From: Meandrina meandrites
Taxonomy: Eukaryota; Cnidaria; Anthozoa; Scleractinia; Meandrinidae
Direction of reading: 5' to 3'
Assembly (NCBI GenBank): GCA_963693305.1
Contig: OY855908.1
Coordinates: forward strand, 4,020,501 to 4,084,500
DNA: 64,000 nucleotides
Every line of letters begins with the position of its first letter. Within the stretch, counting starts at the first letter, position 1. Position numbers and translations under genes: made by a program. Positions 1 to 11,149 of the stretch are shown here, piece by piece. The notes under the pieces were generated by a model. That model worked only from the letters and a program-made list of their open reading frames with translations. It was not told the origin of the DNA and made no database searches.

Positions 1-111
1 GTTTTTGAACATGGTTCAAAACTTGTCACTATGAGTTCTTTTGCTGCACGAGAAACCGATTTATTGATACCGCGATCTAACGCCGCATTCATTGAAAGTT
101 GCAGTTAAGGT

Positions 112-392
112 AGGTTAAGTCTGCATACTAGCCTAGTGGCCCATCAGGCCAGAGCTTATCCCTGTTTCCGTAGCATGAACCGACTTGGATGGGATGGGAT
201 GTTAGTTCATCGCAGGGTTACCCCCAGCAGTAAATTCGCCGGTACCCATTTATACACCTGGGTGGAGAGAGGCAAAATGAGAGTGAAGTGTCTTGCTCAA
301 GAACACAGCGCAGTGCCCCGGCCACTGCTTGAACTCGGACCGCCCGATCCGGAGTCACAGCGCACTAACCATTAGGCCACCGCGCCTCCCAC
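112..392 (-). mobile_element. tRNA-derived SINE, family A, minus orientation
   Basis: Read on the minus strand, the element opens with a pol III A-box-like stretch (GTGGCCTAATGGTTAG) and then a B-box-like stretch (GGTCCGAGTTCAA). A body follows with the phrase 'gtgtataaatgggtaccggc...aatttactgctgggggtaaccctgcgatg'-type sequence, shared closely with the plus-strand copy at 34786-35052. Two copies in opposite orientation within one window support an interspersed SINE rather than a tRNA gene; no tRNA cloverleaf is completed. Confidence 0.8.
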
Positions 393-685
393 TGGAAAAT
401 GCAGTGCAAGGGTGTTATTTGATTGTCCCAGGTCACCCATTCGTCAAGGTGCAACATTGCGCGCACGAGGTTTGCGCTAAATGTCGGAATTACATCGTGT
501 GCCCACCCCTGAAATTGCTACGCGCAATTTTGTTGAGGAAGAATCACTTTTCACCTCTGCATTGTACGTAATGACGAGGCACAACTATCAGCCATTTCCT
601 GCCTTATCGCCACCCAATAGGCCATTTTCGAGTTATCTTTTACTAATTTACTACACTAACTTGTTTTCCTTGCTACTGTTATCAG

Positions 686-958
686 GTTGCCATGGTGTGG
701 GGATTCGTCGGTGCCATAGGAACCACACTCATGATTTACGTCCTTCCTCCGGCATTCTATCTGCGCGTGCGCATTCACCCGCCCCGGCCAGACCTCAAGC
801 AGATCGCCGCCTGGGGACTAATGTTAACAGGACTGGCTGTTCTGATCGTTTGCACTTATCAATCATTCGTGAACGTCATCAATCCCATTCCTAAAATTGT
901 GCATCAACATGACATGCATAATTCAACTCTATCTGGCACAGCATCTTCGCTTCTTTGA
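686..958 (+). CDS. SLC38-like amino-acid transporter, last exon only
   Basis: This is the terminal exon of a gene whose earlier exons lie left of the window. A pyrimidine tract and 'atcag' precede 686; the reading frame opens in phase 0 and ends at TGA 956-958, giving about 90 residues. The peptide starts with a membrane segment of the type VWGFVGAIGTTLMIYVLPP followed by FYLRV, then a short polar loop rich in proline and a second hydrophobic segment. This matches the last two transmembrane helices of the Aa_trans family (SLC38 type, where a 'GA...IF.LP..FYL' pattern is usual), which move neutral amino acids across plasma or lysosomal membranes. The tail is short and hydrophilic. SLC36 or SLC32 relatives are alternatives because only one exon is visible. 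Confidence 0.55.
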   Translation, partial: VAMVWGFVGAIGTTLMIYVLPPAFYLRVRIHPPRPDLKQIAAWGLMLTGLAVLIVCTYQSFVNVINPIPKIVHQHDMHNSTLSGTASSLL

Positions 959-3200
959 ACTGTCCTTAAACTGAGAACGACCGCTACAAAATGCTGCTGA
1001 TATTAAGCGCATTGAAGTAGTCTATTATATTAATTAACGCTTAAATCTGGTAGCCTCGAAACAACTTAATTTTGGCTGAATCTTTCGATTGTCACGCAAC
1101 TCTTCTGTGCACTGAAGGCGTGACGACGCGTGATTTGCGTGATGACCCACCCAAATATTTTCAAGAGACGAGAGGTACTTTGCTTTAATGTGCCTGATGG
1201 ATGAATTAGTTGGCAGGATTCTAAAGTGGTATCAAATTTTTGAAGCACAGTGAATTTCTGAACCGCAACGCACGTTTGGCAGTGCGGCTAATGAAATAAC
1301 TGCAATAGCAATTAGAGTGACAGTAAAGAACGCTTGACTTTTTCGAGCAGGTCAGTACGTACAATGAAACGTTTAGTATCAAATTAATTGGCTTCAAAGC
1401 AAAACAACTAATAACAAAAAATAATTAAAGAGGGTACTAATATTCATTAATTGATTTAGATAAAATTGTAATTGCTTTGTGGAATATACGAATTTATACC
1501 ATGCCATAGAAAATACAGCCAATCAAAATACAAGAAAGCCGTTGTATATTCGACGGTATTAAACCCAACCTTACCATCGTGCACTGCGTTATTATTCGCG
1601 ACGAAATTTTGTTAGCGTATTTTCTATGGCATGGTATAAAATAGTTATGCAACACTTTCTTGTGGTATACCATGAAATAAACCACTTGTCACTTGAATTG
1701 TCTTGGTATACTCACTCACACTGGGGAAAATACAAGTGACTCGTGGGATATTCAATAGTGTACCACTCGAAAGCATTGCATAACTAGAATATATGTTCAT
1801 TACGAGCGTTTTTTGCTATTATTTATCTAAATATCGCCGGGGTAGGCTCTAAATCATTTAAAATAACAATCTGTTTGGAAAATGAATTATAATAATTATA
1901 AAGATTTTCAAAACAAATCTTGCCGTTAATTATTTTGTACAGAGAGAAATAATTTATTAAATGTCATTTGATAATAGTGACCAAATTATCAATTATTAGA
2001 AAAAAGTCACTGTTTTCAACAGATCTGGGTATTTTGTAGCACGGTTGATCCTGCTGTTTTATACCGAGAAATCTCGCGTAGTAAAACGTCATACTTTTCA
2101 GAACCGATCCATTGTCACGTTCAGTACATTTTACATGACGTATAGTTTGCACGTGGCGGGCTAAATCTCTGACTACTGCATGCATGCACTGCGTGTATTT
2201 GGTGTGACTCAATCAAGTTTATATTCTTTCCAAAATAATGCATTAGCTTTCGGCTTGTGAAAAGTGCGACGTTTTAACTCGGCAGTAAACTTTTAGTGTA
2301 GTATTTATATTAGTATCATTTTAAAAATCCATTTTTCGTTTTATTTTCTTGCGTATTTATGTTTTCCGTGATGTTCCCACAAAAAGTGACATCAATAATA
2401 AAAGCAACTGTTTTGGAACTCTACTTGGCTCGTGTGAAGTGGCTGCTCTTCACCTTTATTGCATCCTCCTCTACACAGACGTTCTTTCTTTCCGTTCTTT
2501 TGGTTCGTCACGCAATCTTTCCTCTCCGACAAAAAGATTAGGAGGCTACCTTTATTGTAGCCCGGGAATAGTCTCCCATTGTTAATTTGACTCTACTCCA
2601 GTGAGGAGCGCCGTTTTTGCAGGAACATCTCCATTGTCTCTCCGATTTCCCGGGGTTCATGTAGCAATTCTCGCAAGGCTTCACATGGCTTTCAATGCCC
2701 CAGCCCCCAAAACAATAGCAACAGCGAACGAGCGAGCAAGCTCTCTTTGGGTGCCGCGAGTTTTCCGACTGACAGCCTTTACCTTTTAGCCCGCGAACAA
2801 CGCTCGCCGGAAACTCGCGGCTTCCCCACTCGCGCGTTGCCCCCAAGGAAAGCCTCCCGCGAGTCTTTTCCTGCGTTCAACGGAGGAAGGGGAGAAAAAA
2901 CACCTGAACGCAGGTTGTAAATTGCACTTACGCAAATGCTGCTTCACTATCAGCCATTGGACTGCAGTGGCTGAAGGTTGTCTACAGCATGGCGAATTTC
3001 TAGTTTCTTTGAAGTTTTGAATAAATGAACAATCAATCCGAGATGATAGTTGATGCGGGCCGAAGGCAAAATCGCGCGCGCGGACTGAACTGTCATCTGA
3101 ACCTTAGTTTTCGCTTGTACACGTATGCATTATCTTTTTATTCGACGCGCATTACTGGAAAAGTGCTTTAAAGAACGAATTAAAAGAGGCTGTTGGTCAT
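959..3200. other. AT-rich spacer between transporter exon and histone cluster
   Basis: No convincing exon was found here. It holds the dispersed repeat listed separately at about 1498-1795 and a GC-richer stretch at about 2640-2870 with repeated 'cgcgag'-type words, which may be a decayed palindromic repeat. Short open frames in this span are low-complexity or unsupported by motif or splice context. Confidence 0.5.
1498..1795. repeat. Dispersed repeat with short inverted repeat; second copy at 33250-33400
   Basis: A 20-base sequence at 1498-1517 (taccatgccatagaaaatac) recurs as its reverse complement at 1618-1637. The region from about 1559 on ('catcgtgc.ctgcg', then 'gcgtattttctatggcatggta', then 'aaaatacaagtgactcgtgggatattc', then 'actcgaaagc.ttgcataac') is repeated with divergence at 33250-33400. 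It is an unclassified interspersed repeat. Confidence 0.65.
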
Positions 3201-3236
3201 TGCCTTTTATAACATTTGGTGGCTCCTAAAGGAGCC
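3195..3236 (-). terminator. H2B histone 3' stem-loop and downstream element
   Basis: On minus, GGCTCC-TTTA-GGAGCC (3236-3221) forms the 6-bp stem and 4-nt loop bound by SLBP, about 33 bases after the H2B stop codon. An AAAAGGCAATGACC motif follows at 3208-3195, in the place expected for the histone downstream element that pairs with U7 snRNA. Confidence 0.9.
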
Positions 3237-3268
3237 GTTGGTTTTAGCGGCAAACCCACAAAGTGAGT

Positions 3269-3640
3269 TTACTTGCTGCTGGTGTACTTGGTAACAGCCT
3301 TGGTGCCTTCACTGACGGCGTGTTTGGCCAGTTCACCGGGCAGAAGCAGCCTGATGGCGGTCTGGATCTCGCGGGAGCTGATGGTTGATTTCTTGTTGTA
3401 GTGAGCAAGGCGGGAAGCTTCGGTAGCGATGCGCTCGAAGATGTCGTTGACGAACGAGTTCATGATGCCCATGGCTTTGCTGGAGATACCAGTGTCAGGG
3501 TGAACTTGCTTCAACACCTTGTAGATGTAGATAGCATAGCTTTCCTTTCTCTTTCCCCTTCTCTTCTTTTTTCCATCAGCCGCGGCCTTAGCCTTTCCGG
3601 CTTTCTTCTCGCCTTTCTTTCCTGCTACTTTGGGTGCCAT
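3269..3640 (-). CDS. H2B: Histone H2B
   Basis: The 123-residue protein is a core histone of the nucleosome octamer. It has a lysine-rich N-terminal tail (about 1-33) ending [20 protein letters not shown]. The histone fold that follows includes [20 protein letters not shown], and the C-terminal helix ends [13 protein letters not shown], all diagnostic of H2B. Length is normal and there is no intron, as in replication-dependent genes. It is divergently transcribed from H2A across a shared promoter of about 316 bases, with a TATAAATA box on minus at 3698-3691. The 3' end has the canonical stem-loop instead of a poly(A) signal. Confidence 0.98.
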   Translation of the reverse strand: MAPKVAGKKGEKKAGKAKAAADGKKKRRGKRKESYAIYIYKVLKQVHPDTGISSKAMGIMNSFVNDIFERIATEASRLAHYNKKSTISSREIQTAIRLLLPGELAKHAVSEGTKAVTKYTSSK

Positions 3641-3956
3641 GTCTGTAGATCAGAATGGATTTTGAATACCTGACAACTCGATTCGTATTGTATTTATACT
3701 GGAATAAGAAAAAGATCAATTATCATACGGATCGAAATCCTCGATTACTGATTGGTTTTCCTGTTCAACTGACCCTCGAGGTCAATTTTCTTTTGTGTGC
3801 AGAAACAAATGCCCTTTGAAATCATTATCTATTCAACCAGTCGAAGTTTTGATTGGTGAGTTTCGATCCGTCTTGCATAACAACTAACTATAAATAGAGT
3901 AGACCTGCAAACTTTTCAGTAATCTCTTCCAGTTCTGATTTATTCGATTGTCGAAC
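3641..3956. promoter_or_regulatory. Bidirectional H2B/H2A promoter
   Basis: The divergent intergenic region has TATA boxes facing both ways: TATAAATA on minus at 3698-3691 for H2B and TATAAATA on plus at 3889-3896 for H2A, 61 bases before its ATG. CCAAT-type motifs (gattggt in either orientation) lie near 3751 and 3851. This head-to-head layout is typical of S-phase histone pairs. Confidence 0.8.
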
Positions 3957-4337
3957 ATGTCTGGTCGCGGTAAAGGAAAAGCAAAGGGCACCAAGTCCAA
4001 GACCCGCTCATCCCGAGCAGGGCTTCAGTTTCCAGTTGGTCGTATCCACCGTCTTCTCCGCAAAGGCAATTATGCTGAGCGTGTTGGCGCCGGTGCTCCA
4101 GTGTACTTGGCTGCCGTGCTCGAGTATTTGAGCGCCGAGATCCTCGAGTTGGCGGGCAACGCTGCTCGTGACAACAAGAAGACTAGAATCATCCCCCGTC
4201 ACCTTCAGCTGGCTGTCCGCAATGACGAAGAGTTGAACAAACTGCTCGCCGGTGTAACCATTGCCCAGGGTGGTGTTCTTCCGAACATCCAGGCCGTTCT
4301 TCTGCCCAAGAAGACCGAAAAGAAACCGAAAGCTTAG
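3957..4337 (+). CDS. H2A: Histone H2A
   Basis: The 126-residue core histone begins [20 protein letters not shown], then [20 protein letters not shown], and has the acidic-patch region [20 protein letters not shown] and the docking domain [18 protein letters not shown] start it at ATG 3957 because family members start MSGRGK; the frame is open nine bases further but has no upstream ATG. The tail lacks the SQ(E/D) motif of H2A.X, so this is canonical H2A. It has no intron. Confidence 0.98.
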   Translation: MSGRGKGKAKGTKSKTRSSRAGLQFPVGRIHRLLRKGNYAERVGAGAPVYLAAVLEYLSAEILELAGNAARDNKKTRIIPRHLQLAVRNDEELNKLLAGVTIAQGGVLPNIQAVLLPKKTEKKPKA

Positions 4338-4361
4338 GTGAGCTTTCATTTACAAACAAAC

Positions 4362-4402
4362 GGCTCCTTTAGGAGCCACCATTTATTATTAAAGTCTTGA
4401 CC
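4362..4402 (+). terminator. H2A histone 3' stem-loop and downstream element
   Basis: GGCTCC-TTTA-GGAGCC at 4362-4377 is a perfect 6-bp histone stem-loop, 24 bases after the H2A stop. A weaker match to the local downstream element (AAAGTCTTGACC) follows at about 4391-4402. Confidence 0.92.
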
Positions 4403-4890
4403 AACGGTTTGTTTTTTAAATTTACGAACTGTTTTTTTTTATGAACCCATCAAAGAACGATTGATGGTTATTTTGTGAACCCTCACTCCCCGAGGGAAAA
4501 GAACAGTGGCTCCAAACAGTAATGGCTGAGTTACTCCAAAAAAAAATACACTAACCAGGATAGTGACTTTGCTTGCTAGAGAAGCGGGATACCACTGTAT
4601 AAACAGTGCATGACCTGTTTGAATTGCGCGCGTGAAATGCAAAATCGAACGCTAACCCAGAGCCCGTTTTACTTTTTCTTCGGGTTCCCAGCTTAGCGCT
4701 CAAGCGTTATATTGAAAAGAGAAACCCTGGCTAATATTAGCTCTGTGCAAATACAATATAGTAGAATATCCCGATTTTTCTAACCCTCGCTTTCTCGAAA
4801 CTCTCGCGAGGAAAATACTTAAGGTCCCGTTTATAGCCTTAACTTTTTAATCTTATCGCAATACAGCAAGAAAAGAAACTGACTTTATCG

Positions 4891-4930
4891 GTCATGACTT
4901 TTGTTAGATTTGGTGGCTCCTAAAAGAGCC
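4891..4930 (-). terminator. H4 histone 3' stem-loop and downstream element
   Basis: On minus, GGCTCT-TTTA-GGAGCC (4930-4915) folds with one terminal T-G wobble. An AAAAGTCATGAC motif lies just beyond at 4902-4891. Processing signals are therefore kept although the H4 coding sequence is broken. Confidence 0.85.
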
Positions 4931-4955
4931 GTTTGTTTGTGTTGGCAGACGTAGT

Positions 4956-5317
<362 letters not shown>

Positions 5318-5335
5318 TCAGCGCGGTTTGTTCCC

Positions 5336-5342
5336 TTTTATA
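5336..5342 (-). promoter_or_regulatory. TATA box of the H4 pseudogene
   Basis: TATAAAA on the minus strand lies about 55 bases before the H4 ATG at 5281, the same spacing as in the H2A and H2B promoters. Confidence 0.65.
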
Positions 5343-5389
5343 CGGACAAGGATGACCTCTCGGAAAACACAGTGTCAGATGTTCCTATT

Positions 5390-5790
5390 AGCCATGTTCT
5401 AAACGAGCAGGGGACTGGGTACGAACATATTTTCTCTTCGCTACAAACATTCAATATCAATTGAATTGAAAAATGGGGCACGTCATCTGAAAGAGCATCC
5501 AAAAATGAGTAAATTCACCAAATTTGACGGTTATTGGTTTAAATCCAAAGGCATGGTACACTTAGTATGGATTGGAGGGACAGGCGTCCTCCGATCTATA
5601 CTAAGCTCTCTTATTTTAAAAGTGTACCATGCCTTTGCGTTTAAACCAATAACCATCAAATTTGGTGAATTTACTAATTTTTGGATGCTCTTTCAGATGA
5701 CGTGCCCCATTTTCAATTCAATCGATAATGAACATTCGTACCAAGAAAAAAATGTTCGTACCCAGTCCCCTGCTCGTTTAGAAGATGGCC
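5390..5790. repeat. Long inverted repeat (foldback element) between H4 and H3
   Basis: Two arms of about 185-190 bases face each other around a short centre near 5590 (ggagg...cctcc). Outer ends read tctaaacgagcaggggactg (from 5398) and its complement ending near 5782; the inner part includes 'aaaggcatggtacact' and 'agtgtaccatgccttt'. A few mismatches and a gap separate the arms. No transposase frame is present, so this fits a palindromic MITE. The frame running through it is a by-product of the repeat. Confidence 0.85.
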
Positions 5791-6161
5791 AATTGGTTGA
5801 GAACACGCAACAGGAACAAGGGCAACCTCGTCAAGGGTCATTACCATAAATAACGACGACAGGTGCGTCTCGGGGTGCGTGCATCTTCAATATTCAAAGA
5901 CCCCTTCAAAGGGAAAACGAGTCCTTATCGTTCCTAATCGTTGAGAAAACTCGGCTCCATATAAATCTTCGCATAACTCTTTTGTTCACCTTCCTCTCGT
6001 TTATAGTGATTCAGTCTTAACAAGGCAATTCTGTATCGAGAAAAGCTTCAGTGTTTCTTAGGATCGAAATATCGCCACACATCCATGAAATAATATTCAG
6101 TTTTCTTGCTAAGCCAATCAAATCTCTTAGTTTTAAACCAATCAGAAACGAGCCCGCCAGG

Positions 6162-6168
6162 TATAAAT
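6162..6168 (+). promoter_or_regulatory. H3 TATA box
   Basis: TATAAAT lies 59 bases before the H3 start codon, with a CCAAT motif (aaccaatcag) just upstream at about 6136-6145. Confidence 0.75.
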
Positions 6169-6217
6169 CAATTTGTAAACGGTGTTTTCGCTTTAATCGA
6201 TAACTTTGTCGTTTTGA

Positions 6218-6631
<414 letters not shown>

Positions 6632-6659
6632 AGTGGATTGCATTCCTCACAAAACAAAC

Positions 6660-6684
6660 GGCTCCTTTAATAAAAGCAATGACC
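6660..6684 (+). terminator. H3 3' end with half-deleted stem-loop and fused AATAAA
   Basis: GGCTCC-TTTA at 6660-6669 is the 5' arm and loop, but the 3' arm GGAGCC and following bases seen in H1 (ggagccaccacatgta) are missing. The sequence passes directly into ATAAAAGCAATGACC, the conserved downstream element. The join creates an AATAAA hexamer at 6669-6674. Confidence 0.85.
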
Positions 6685-6689
6685 AATGG

Positions 6690-7185
6690 TTGCGTTAGAG
6701 TTTTTCAAATGAACGAAAAATCAAGGAAACTTCGTTCTTTCGATCGATGAGCTAGAAAGTCGATTTAAGCAATATTTTCGTTTTGTTTTGCAATCCAGTT
6801 TTGGAGCAAAAATTTTCGTTTCCTTGTTACAATAACATTTACCCTATACATACTCTTGATTTTTCAAATGGAGTCCGTTTATAGAAATAATTCGCGTTTT
6901 CAACCCAACTGAATTACTCTTGCCCGCCTAACAGTTCATAATGAACTAATTATTTCACTCTAAATCAGTTTGACGTCTAAAAAGAATGATATATGGATCA
7001 GTATTCTGTGGGTCATTTTATATTGATCCATAAGAGAGCCTGCACACATGTCGCGTTGATCAGTTGGAAATTTGTATCGTGTATCAAATCTATGCCAAAA
7101 AAATCTATATTGACTATACAGAAACAGTTCACCTGGTTTACATTAATTCTTCAGATCAGATGTTCATTTGATTCTATACATATTA
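6690..7185. other. Spacer downstream of H3
   Basis: AT-rich sequence without a supported exon or clear repeat, up to the LINE tail that starts at about 7190. Confidence 0.4.
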
Positions 7186-7189
7186 CATG

Positions 7190-7912
7190 TAATTTCACTT
7201 GAAATTGTGTCAAATTTTCTAAAACGCATCGGCAAGGTTAAAGTTTTCGGCGGAGACAAGCGACAGCCGGAAATACGTCTGCGTAAAAATAATTTACAAA
7301 AAATAAAATCCCAAGTCTCAAACCATTTAAAAAGACACCAACTGGAGTTAATCCGCTCTAATAAAAAGTTATGTTTCTACTCTATATTTAAAACAGATGT
7401 AAGCAAATCTGATTATTTAGAACAAATAAAGAACCTAAAGCATAGACGAGTTGTAGCTAAACTACGGTCAGGCAATCACAGTCTTAGAATCGAGTCTGGA
7501 CGTCACTGTGTACCTAAATTACCGGAATCTCTTAGGATTTGTCAACACTGCCGCTCTAACCAAATCGAGAACGAGAACCATTTCTTATTCCATTGTGATC
7601 GTTATAACACTATTAGACAACAAATAACAAATGACATTGTACTTAAATATCCGTCATTTGATCTTTTGAACGATACTGATAAAACTATATTCCTATTTAA
7701 TAATGTTGATTCCTTCATTTGTAAGAAACTAGGTTATTTTGTATACGAAGCATTACATATAAGAGAAACTTGTAATCTTATCTAGTCTAATGTGATTACT
7801 ATTATTGTAATTTTACATACTTGTTATTAGAATAATTTCGTATATTGTTATTTTAGGTAATACCATCTGTACATGGGAATACCAATAAATTTGTTGTTGT
7901 TGTTGTTGTTGC
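7190..7912 (+). mobile_element. 5'-truncated CR1/L2-like LINE, 3' end
   Basis: The open frame ending at TAG 7783-7785 carries the C-terminal end of a non-LTR reverse transcriptase. It includes a zinc-knuckle-like RICQHCRSNQIENENHFLFH followed by C, preceded by LKHRRVVAKLRSGNHSL, a pattern common at the end of CR1/L2/Jockey-type ORF2. A 3' untranslated part follows and finishes in a (TTG)n microsatellite tail at about 7891-7911, as expected for L2/CR1 elements. Everything upstream, including the catalytic RT, is absent, as usual for target-primed truncation. It lies between H3 and H1. Confidence 0.75.
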
Positions 7913-9062
7913 GTTCGCAGGCTAAAGGTTTCTTGTTTTCTCAAACAAATTGTTTTGTTTCAGAGTTAATTACGCGCGCAGTTTTGTTGCAAGTGGCGCG
8001 AAGTGAAACTACACAGCATTGTCAGCATTGACACGTTTGATCCTGAATGTCACTTTTTACTCTTTCAGTTCTACATAAATTTACTGACTAAATTAAAATA
8101 TAGTATTAGTACCGGGAATTAGTGTAAGATTCGGCGTAGTGGCATTGGCAATCTGTACGTTCGTTCGGCATGCAAATTTATCTCAATTACTACAGCGAAC
8201 CGTAAACTGGATGAAGATCTCGGATCATTTTTACTGATCCTTTTCAGCATTCCACTAGATTTCAGTTTCTTATAACCAAACATGTTACGACGCAATGTAA
8301 GTAAAAAAAAAAATACCGAAAGCCAAAATAACGCGCGTAAAAGGCGTAACAGTTTGCACGACGATTCCGGTTCAAAATTGATCGGCTCCGGCTTCCTTAA
8401 CAGGGGGACTAACGGTGGATAATAAAATATCTGTTATTGTATAGTGTACCGATTTTCTCACAAAATTTATGCCTCTTATAATTTTAAAAATAGATCTTTT
8501 ACACGAGAAGCGCAATTTGTATGGCCATTATAAATTCAAACAGCGATTCACAAATGGCGGACGGAAGAAGCTTGTCTTTGTTGTTCAACCTTGAAAGACA
8601 TTCAGCGATTGGAAATGAACAGAAAGTTTAATTCTATCCCAGAAATGTAAGGTTTGGTAGTTTTTCTTTCGCAAAATTTTGGATATTTTGAAAAATAGCG
8701 ATTTGAACAAAAGTTATTCCGATGTAAAAACGAAATTTTGTTTTGAATGTTACTGCTTAATGAAGATTTAAGCTTAAAATGTCATCCGTTGCCAGTGTTT
8801 ATCCCAATTTTTTTGCATCTTTAACTTAAGGCATATCCTAACTACGCACTGTAATGTTTAGGTTGAAATTATCTCTTCAGTATAGTATTTTTATTGGAAA
8901 ATACGCCGGGCAAACTAGCACAGAATTCAACGACGCCATTTTGGAACCTTGTTTCCTCAGTGGTCCGCATTAACCGCATATACCATACTTGCACATTCGA
9001 ATGAGCATTTCGAGTCTTCAGTCCTCCGTTGATAGCAAGATTCTACGTTCTAAAACTGCAAC
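7913..9062. other. H1 upstream region
   Basis: This 1.15-kb spacer between the LINE tail and H1 holds no supported exon. Near 8971 the sequence 'gcatataccata' may serve as an H1 TATA-like element, about 90 bases before the ATG; this is weak. Confidence 0.35.
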
Positions 9063-9617
9063 ATGTCCGAAGCAGCAAAATCCCCAGCGAAAAAGAAGCC
9101 GGCAGCACCTAAAAAGCCAGCCGATCATCCAAAGTATATAGACATGATCAAGGCTGCGATTGCAGCGTTGAAGGAGCGAAACGGTTCTTCCCGCCAAGCC
9201 ATCGAGAAATACATCAAGGCCAACTACAATATTGGTGATAGCGCAGGTTCGCACTTGAAGATGGCTTTGAAGAGAGGCGTCACGAGTGGAGATCTTGTGC
9301 ACACCAAGGGAACTGGGGCTTCAGGATCATTCAAGCTAGTTAAGAAACCCGAGAAACCCGCGAAGAAGAAGCCCGCTGCCAAACCGAAGAAGCCCGCCGC
9401 CAAAAAGGCAGCGAAGAAACCAGCGGTAAAGAAGGCTGCAAAGAAACCCGCCGCCAAAAAACCAGCAGCAAAGAAACCCACAGCTAAAAAACCAGTGGCG
9501 AAGAAGCCTGCAGCTAAGAAGCCAGCGGCAAAGAAGCCCGCAGCTAAGAAGCCCGCCAAGAAAGCAGCGAAGAAACCCGCGGCGAAAAAAACCCCTAAGA
9601 AGCCCGCGAAGAAGTGA
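9063..9617 (+). CDS. H1: Linker histone H1
   Basis: The 184-residue linker histone binds nucleosome entry/exit DNA. After a short KKP-rich tail comes the winged-helix globular domain (about residues 20-95: [20 protein letters not shown], then [15 protein letters not shown] and the [20 protein letters not shown] region). The C-terminal tail, about 85 residues, is built almost wholly of [12 protein letters not shown] repeats, the normal H1 composition. It lies about 2.4 kb from H3 and has a complete stem-loop downstream. The long antisense frame rich in phenylalanine, glycine and alanine is a shadow of this tail. Confidence 0.97.
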   Translation: MSEAAKSPAKKKPAAPKKPADHPKYIDMIKAAIAALKERNGSSRQAIEKYIKANYNIGDSAGSHLKMALKRGVTSGDLVHTKGTGASGSFKLVKKPEKPAKKKPAAKPKKPAAKKAAKKPAVKKAAKKPAAKKPAAKKPTAKKPVAKKPAAKKPAAKKPAAKKPAKKAAKKPAAKKTPKKPAKK

Positions 9618-9648
9618 AGAGTGAAGTCGATCAATTCTACACAAAAAC

Positions 9649-9688
9649 GGCTCCTTTAGGAGCCACCACATGTAATAAAAGCAATGGC
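9649..9688 (+). terminator. H1 histone 3' stem-loop and downstream element
   Basis: GGCTCC-TTTA-GGAGCC at 9649-9664, 31 bases after the stop, is followed by AAAAGCAATGGCC at 9676-9688. This copy is the best reference for what H3 has lost. Confidence 0.92.
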
Positions 9689-9934
9689 CAACAGAGTAGA
9701 ATTTATGTATTATCATCCGGTTTACGTTTTGCGTGACTCGCGCGCGTGTCACGGTTAATTGGTGACATTGGTTTACTGACTCGGATTGTTTGATAAACAA
9801 CGATTCACACAACCTTTTTTCTTTTTCGAATTTAAAGCAAGATGTTTCCTTTCAAAAATACACAAGCTAACAAAGCAAGACACCAACAGCTTTTTAATTT
9901 TTATCAAAGAAGTCGCTACCCTGGTTTCAGTTCT

Positions 9935-10110
9935 CGCGTAGTTGGCGGTTTTACAAGGGGTTACACGCGCGCGAGTATAAGCCGCGAGAACGAACTGCGA
10001 AGCCGCGAGGGCCCAAATAAGGAGAAAAGCTCCTCGCGGTTTCATCGCTCGTTCTCGCGGCTTACTCCGCGCGGGTAACCTCTTTATAAAACCGCCAGCT
10101 ACGCAGGCTG
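9935..10110. repeat. Palindromic MITE of the 'GCGTAGcTGGCGGTTTTA' family
   Basis: The left end (gcgtagttggcggtttta) and right end (taaaaccgccagctacgcaggct) are inverted repeats, and the centre repeats gcgagaacgaa/ttctcgc words. The same termini appear in the cleaner copy at 10995-11139. No coding capacity. Confidence 0.7.
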
Positions 10111-10669
10111 TGGCTGTAGAAGTTTTCTCTTTTCTCATTTTATCAAACTCGAGCCGCTAGGCGGCGTGGAAAACCTCTGCTACCAAAGAGTATAGACTAG
10201 CTAACTACCAGCAGTCCCTATTTATTTTCACCAGGCTGAAGTTCAGTTGTCTGCCCGATTCGCCATCTGCCAATTTGACCAGTTGAAATAAATGTTGGAG
10301 GCGTAAACTAGAGACTAGGATCAGTTACGGTAAATATCCTTACCAATTGGACAAAAACATCTTTAAATTACGTTCGCAGCCTTTATATTTTCAGTAAACA
10401 ATCTCGCAAACACGCACAGGATGCTCCATAGATCCTTTGTTTCGAAACGAATATCTTTTCATTTGGCTTAATGTTAATGTTACATCTTTGGCATCATTTT
10501 AAAGCTTACCATTTTTTCAGTAAATACGAAAAGTTGCCAAAAAGTTGCCGAGCAACTTGTGGAAAGTCCTAGTGAAGCGCCAAACAAACGAATATATTTC
10601 AAGTTTGATGGTAAAATTTAAAAAATAAAAAAAAATAAATCACTTAGTGTCAATGTATTTAGCACGGCT

Positions 10670-10715
10670 AAAGTGTCAATGTATTAACCACTGGGCCACG
10701 CTGCCCCTGCCTCCT
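10670..10715 (-). mobile_element. Fragment of SINE family B head
   Basis: On minus, this reads 'caggggcagcgtggcccagtggttaata', matching the A-box start of the SINE at 33460-33745. Only the head is recognisable. Confidence 0.5.
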
Positions 10716-10994
10716 GAGAATTCAAATTTAAAGTCACAGCAACTGACCCGCCTAGATTATGTGATTTTGGTTTGCGTTTTCTGGCTTTGACAAATCTTCT
10801 TTTGAGTGCAGGACAATGCTTCATGTATTCCAGTAAGACATCAAGGTAGTTAATGTTTCAGAGGTACGGTTTATTAGAAACCTTTGAAGCAGAGGCGCCT
10901 CAGATGCCAGGACGTGGTCATTTGCCAAAGGCTAGGAGAAGTAGAGTTTCAGGGTATTTTTAAAAGCTAGTTGGGCGAGATCGTTGACATTGGC

Positions 10995-11139
10995 TAGCCT
11001 GCGTAGCTTGGCAGTTTTAATGGGGCGAAACGCGCGCTAAAAGAGCGGCGAAGCCGCGACAGCCCCGCTCGTTGTCGCGGCTTCGCCGCTTGATTTGCGC
11101 GCGTTTCGCCCCAATAAAACCGCCAAGCTACGCAGGCTA
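10995..11139. mobile_element. hAT-like palindromic MITE with 8-bp target duplication
   Basis: Termini TAGCCTGCGTAGCTTGGCAG (10995 on) and the inverse ending at 11139 flank a GC-rich palindromic core (gcggcgaagccgcgac...gtcgcggcttcgccgc). The 8 bases before it and after it are identical (ACATTGGC, 10987-10994 and 11140-11147). An 8-bp duplication fits hAT-type insertion. There is no transposase. Confidence 0.85.
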
Positions 11140-11149
11140 ACATTGGCAG

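Noticed and set aside
5466..5849. 127-residue frame between H4 and H3
   Set aside because: It lies inside the inverted repeat and has no domain or splice support.
9224..9812. Long antisense open frames over H1, rich in Phe/Gly/Ala or Leu/Arg
   Set aside because: They are shadows of the [13 protein letters not shown] tail of H1; composition follows from the repeat.
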